Below, piece by piece: positions 13,115 to 13,230 of a DNA stretch of 13,230 bases. Source of the stretch: JALJPB01 sp963933115 (GTDB lineage: Bacteria > Pseudomonadota > Gammaproteobacteria > Enterobacterales > Alteromonadaceae). The stretch spans positions 1 to 13,230 of the forward strand of contig CAWVSL010000056.1 in assembly GCA_963933115.1 (NCBI GenBank), written 5' to 3'. The notes under the pieces were generated by a model, which did no database searches, was not told the origin of the DNA, and worked only from the letters and a program-made list of their open reading frames with translations. Positions within the stretch are counted from its first letter, which is position 1. Every line of letters starts with the position of its first letter. Made by a program: the position numbers and the translations under genes.

Positions 13115-13230
13115 AAACGCTCACAGAATATGCCCAGGAACGCTCATAAGAAAGTGCTAATAATAGTAGGTAATTAGCAAGCGGCTTTGATATTAAAAGA
13201 ACTTATATTAGAGAGAATGGGGTGGCTAAA
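13115..13230 (+). repeat. Dispersed intergenic repeat, copy B (cut by the window edge)
   Basis: It starts with the same 17 bases as copy A (13115-13131) and ends AGAGAGAATGGGGTGGCTAAA at the window edge, matching the end of copy A. The middle differs and is about 13 bp longer, with its own hairpin GCTAAT/ATTAGC (13156-13161 and 13173-13178). It has the same orientation as copy A, about 2.2 kb away, with the TIM-barrel lipoprotein gene between them. Confidence 0.7.

Overview
The window looks like chromosome of a marine gammaproteobacterium of the order Alteromonadales, most likely Colwellia, Thalassotalea or a relative. This rests on the AT-rich, A/T-tailed codon use, the gene families present (lipoprotein glycoside hydrolases with CBM6 and FN3 modules), and the style of proBA and the LysR/GST/MDR set. 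It is an inference from family resemblance; no marker gene fixes the genus.

Layout. (1) 1-108 is the 3' end of a forward gene, possibly an outer-membrane beta-barrel protein; a perfect 28-bp palindrome follows at 203-230. (2) 372-860 is a reverse MarR-family regulator. Its divergent neighbour at 1078-1233 is an unlisted 51-residue one-helix membrane protein with a perfect Shine-Dalgarno and a good sigma-70 promoter; the shared control region holds several AAGTAA motifs. (3) 1572-3922 is the forward proBA operon for proline synthesis, coupled by an ATGA overlap, preceded by a long leader with a 10-bp hairpin and closed by an intrinsic terminator. (4) 4102-7725 holds two reverse secreted lipoproteins for beta-glucan breakdown: a GH16 enzyme (laminarinase-like) and a GH5 enzyme with two extra beta-sandwich or FN3 modules and a C-terminal CBM6. 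Each has its own terminator. (5) 7826-10849 is a LysR regulator divergent from a reverse pair, a glutathione S-transferase and a zinc-independent quinone-oxidoreductase-like MDR enzyme, a typical electrophile or redox stress unit. A dyad with T-N11-A geometry lies in the divergent region. (6) 11186-12853 is a reverse lipoprotein with an Ig-like domain and a TIM-barrel-like region that I cannot place in a known glycoside hydrolase family. It is flanked by two same-orientation copies of a roughly 105-115 bp intergenic repeat (10920-11022 and 13115-13230).

How it fits together. The GH16 enzyme would cut beta-glucan (laminarin-type) at or outside the cell surface. The GH5-CBM6 enzyme would bind the polymer and cut it or its fragments. 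The unassigned lipoprotein may be a third surface carbohydrate-active protein. proBA and the LysR/GST/MDR unit appear to be independent neighbours. I see no CRISPR array, tRNA, rRNA, transposase or phage gene. The least explained items are the flanking repeat pair, the unassigned TIM-barrel lipoprotein and the small membrane protein beside the MarR gene.
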